Program-made: the position numbers and the translations under genes
NCBI GenBank assembly: GCA_037968835.1
Contig: JBBKWG010000193.1
Location: 1 to 21,266, forward strand
Direction of reading: 5' to 3'
DNA length: 21,266 nucleotides
Origin: JBBKWG01 sp037968835
GTDB lineage: Bacteria > Pseudomonadota > Alphaproteobacteria > Rhodobacterales > Rhodobacteraceae
In this document: positions 20,622-21,266 of the stretch, one piece after another
How the letters are laid out: every line of letters begins with the position of its first letter
Numbering within the stretch: position 1 is the first letter of the stretch
Notes under the pieces: model-generated
What the model saw: the letters and a program-made list of their open reading frames with translations, nothing else
What the model was told of the DNA's origin: nothing
Database searches by the model: none

Positions 20622-21266
20622 CTATTCGGTCAAGCGAAATTCGACGAACTGCGTGATCTCGCGGGCGCTGGAATTGCTGTCGGAAACCATTGTTATCCGA
20701 AGTCCCTGCTCATCGCGCCAAAGCGCAATCCCTTCCAGATTATAGAAATCACCCCTTTGGCTCGTCCATATCGTCCGGTCTTCCGATCCATCCAGCCTGA
20801 CCCGTCGAATACGACTTTGCCACCAGAGCAATAGCGACAGTTTCCGCTCAAGCAGATAGAGATCGCCGTTGGAATCGAAGTCCGCGCCGACAATCGCGAA
20901 GCCGTCGCGGCGGGGCAGATAGCCGTCGATGACCCAGGTTGCCTCGTCCAGCCGGTAGATAGGAAAACCAGCGTCCAGCGGCTGTTCAGGAAACGTGTAA
21001 AGCGTGCCGTCCGGGGCAACTGCCAGTGCCTCAAGCTGACGGTTCTCGTCGTACTCGTAGAATGTAGGATGATCGCGGATACCCGTCGCCGGCCCGCCGG
21101 GGACGTCGTAACGCCAGACATGCGCGTATCGCTCAAACGAAACCCATGCCGTTCCGTCGGGTGCGATCGCCAATCCTTCGCTGTCGGACCAATCACCCAG
21201 GCGACGGGCCGCGACGGGCAGACCGTCGGTGCCGAGGATGGGAACAAGCCTGTCGAGCGCGATTTC
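20622..21266 (-). CDS. Esterase-like activity of phytase family protein (5' partial)
   Basis: The frame is open to the right edge of the window, so the N-terminus is missing; about 214 residues are visible. It is a beta-propeller-like protein with repeated blocks typical of the phytase-like family: DSEGLAIAPDGTAWVSFE, LEALAVAPDGTLYTFPE, GFAIVGADFDSNGDLYLLER and NLEGIALWRDEQG, and an ending VEFRLTE. Family members are usually exported; the signal peptide would lie beyond the window. The enzymatic substrate is not established for this family. The stop TAG is 75 bases before the yhhQ start on the same strand, and a small CCCC(ATGAT)GGGG hairpin lies in the gap. Confidence 0.88.
   Translation of the reverse strand, partial: EIALDRLVPILGTDGLPVAARRLGDWSDSEGLAIAPDGTAWVSFERYAHVWRYDVPGGPATGIRDHPTFYEYDENRQLEALAVAPDGTLYTFPEQPLDAGFPIYRLDEATWVIDGYLPRRDGFAIVGADFDSNGDLYLLERKLSLLLWWQSRIRRVRLDGSEDRTIWTSQRGDFYNLEGIALWRDEQGLRITMVSDSNSSAREITQFVEFRLTE

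Overview
The window looks like chromosomal DNA of a GC-rich alphaproteobacterium, most likely of the Rhodobacteraceae (roseobacter/Paracoccus group). This is judged from gene content and protein style (xseB-ispA-dxs cluster, thiBPQ behind a TPP riboswitch, Ade/Amn pair, poxvirus-type topoisomerase IB). No 16S rRNA is present to confirm it. Almost all of the sequence is tightly packed housekeeping and accessory metabolism. I see no tRNA, rRNA, CRISPR, transposase or phage genes.

Layout. (1) 1-4434, plus strand: a translationally coupled run of a histone-deacetylase-family hydrolase (5' end cut off), xseB, ispA, dxs and a secreted ankyrin-repeat protein. dxs makes DXP for the MEP pathway and ispA condenses the resulting C5 units. 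(2) 4444-5917, minus strand: an atypical SDR epimerase followed by an ExoD-family membrane protein. (3) 6011-6325, a YCII-domain protein, facing a minus-strand topoisomerase IB (6356-7333). (4) 7417-10694, a two-gene adenine salvage operon in which Amn cuts AMP to adenine and ribose 5-phosphate and Ade deaminates adenine to hypoxanthine. (5) An HU-family protein with its own promoter and terminator. (6) A minus-strand lipoprotein with a possible transglutaminase-like Cys/His/Asp triad, then plus-strand EamA exporter, CcdA and a Tat-type thioredoxin-fold protein, and a PRC-barrel protein. (7) Minus-strand aroC, then a plus-strand TPP riboswitch controlling thiB-thiP-thiQ (thiamine ABC importer). 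(8) Minus-strand phytase-like protein (5' end off the window), a VUT/YhhQ-type queuosine precursor transporter, a short structured unit with an 18-codon ORF, and arfB (ribosome rescue).

The least ordinary part is 19030-19925. Two inverted copies of a ~57-bp GC-rich element lie directly after the stop codons of the convergent genes thiQ and arfB. Between yhhQ and arfB lies a compact minus-strand unit: a TTGACA box, a near-perfect Shine-Dalgarno, an 18-aa ORF, competing RNA hairpins and an 11-bp stem just before arfB. It looks like either a small RNA gene or a leader/attenuator for arfB.
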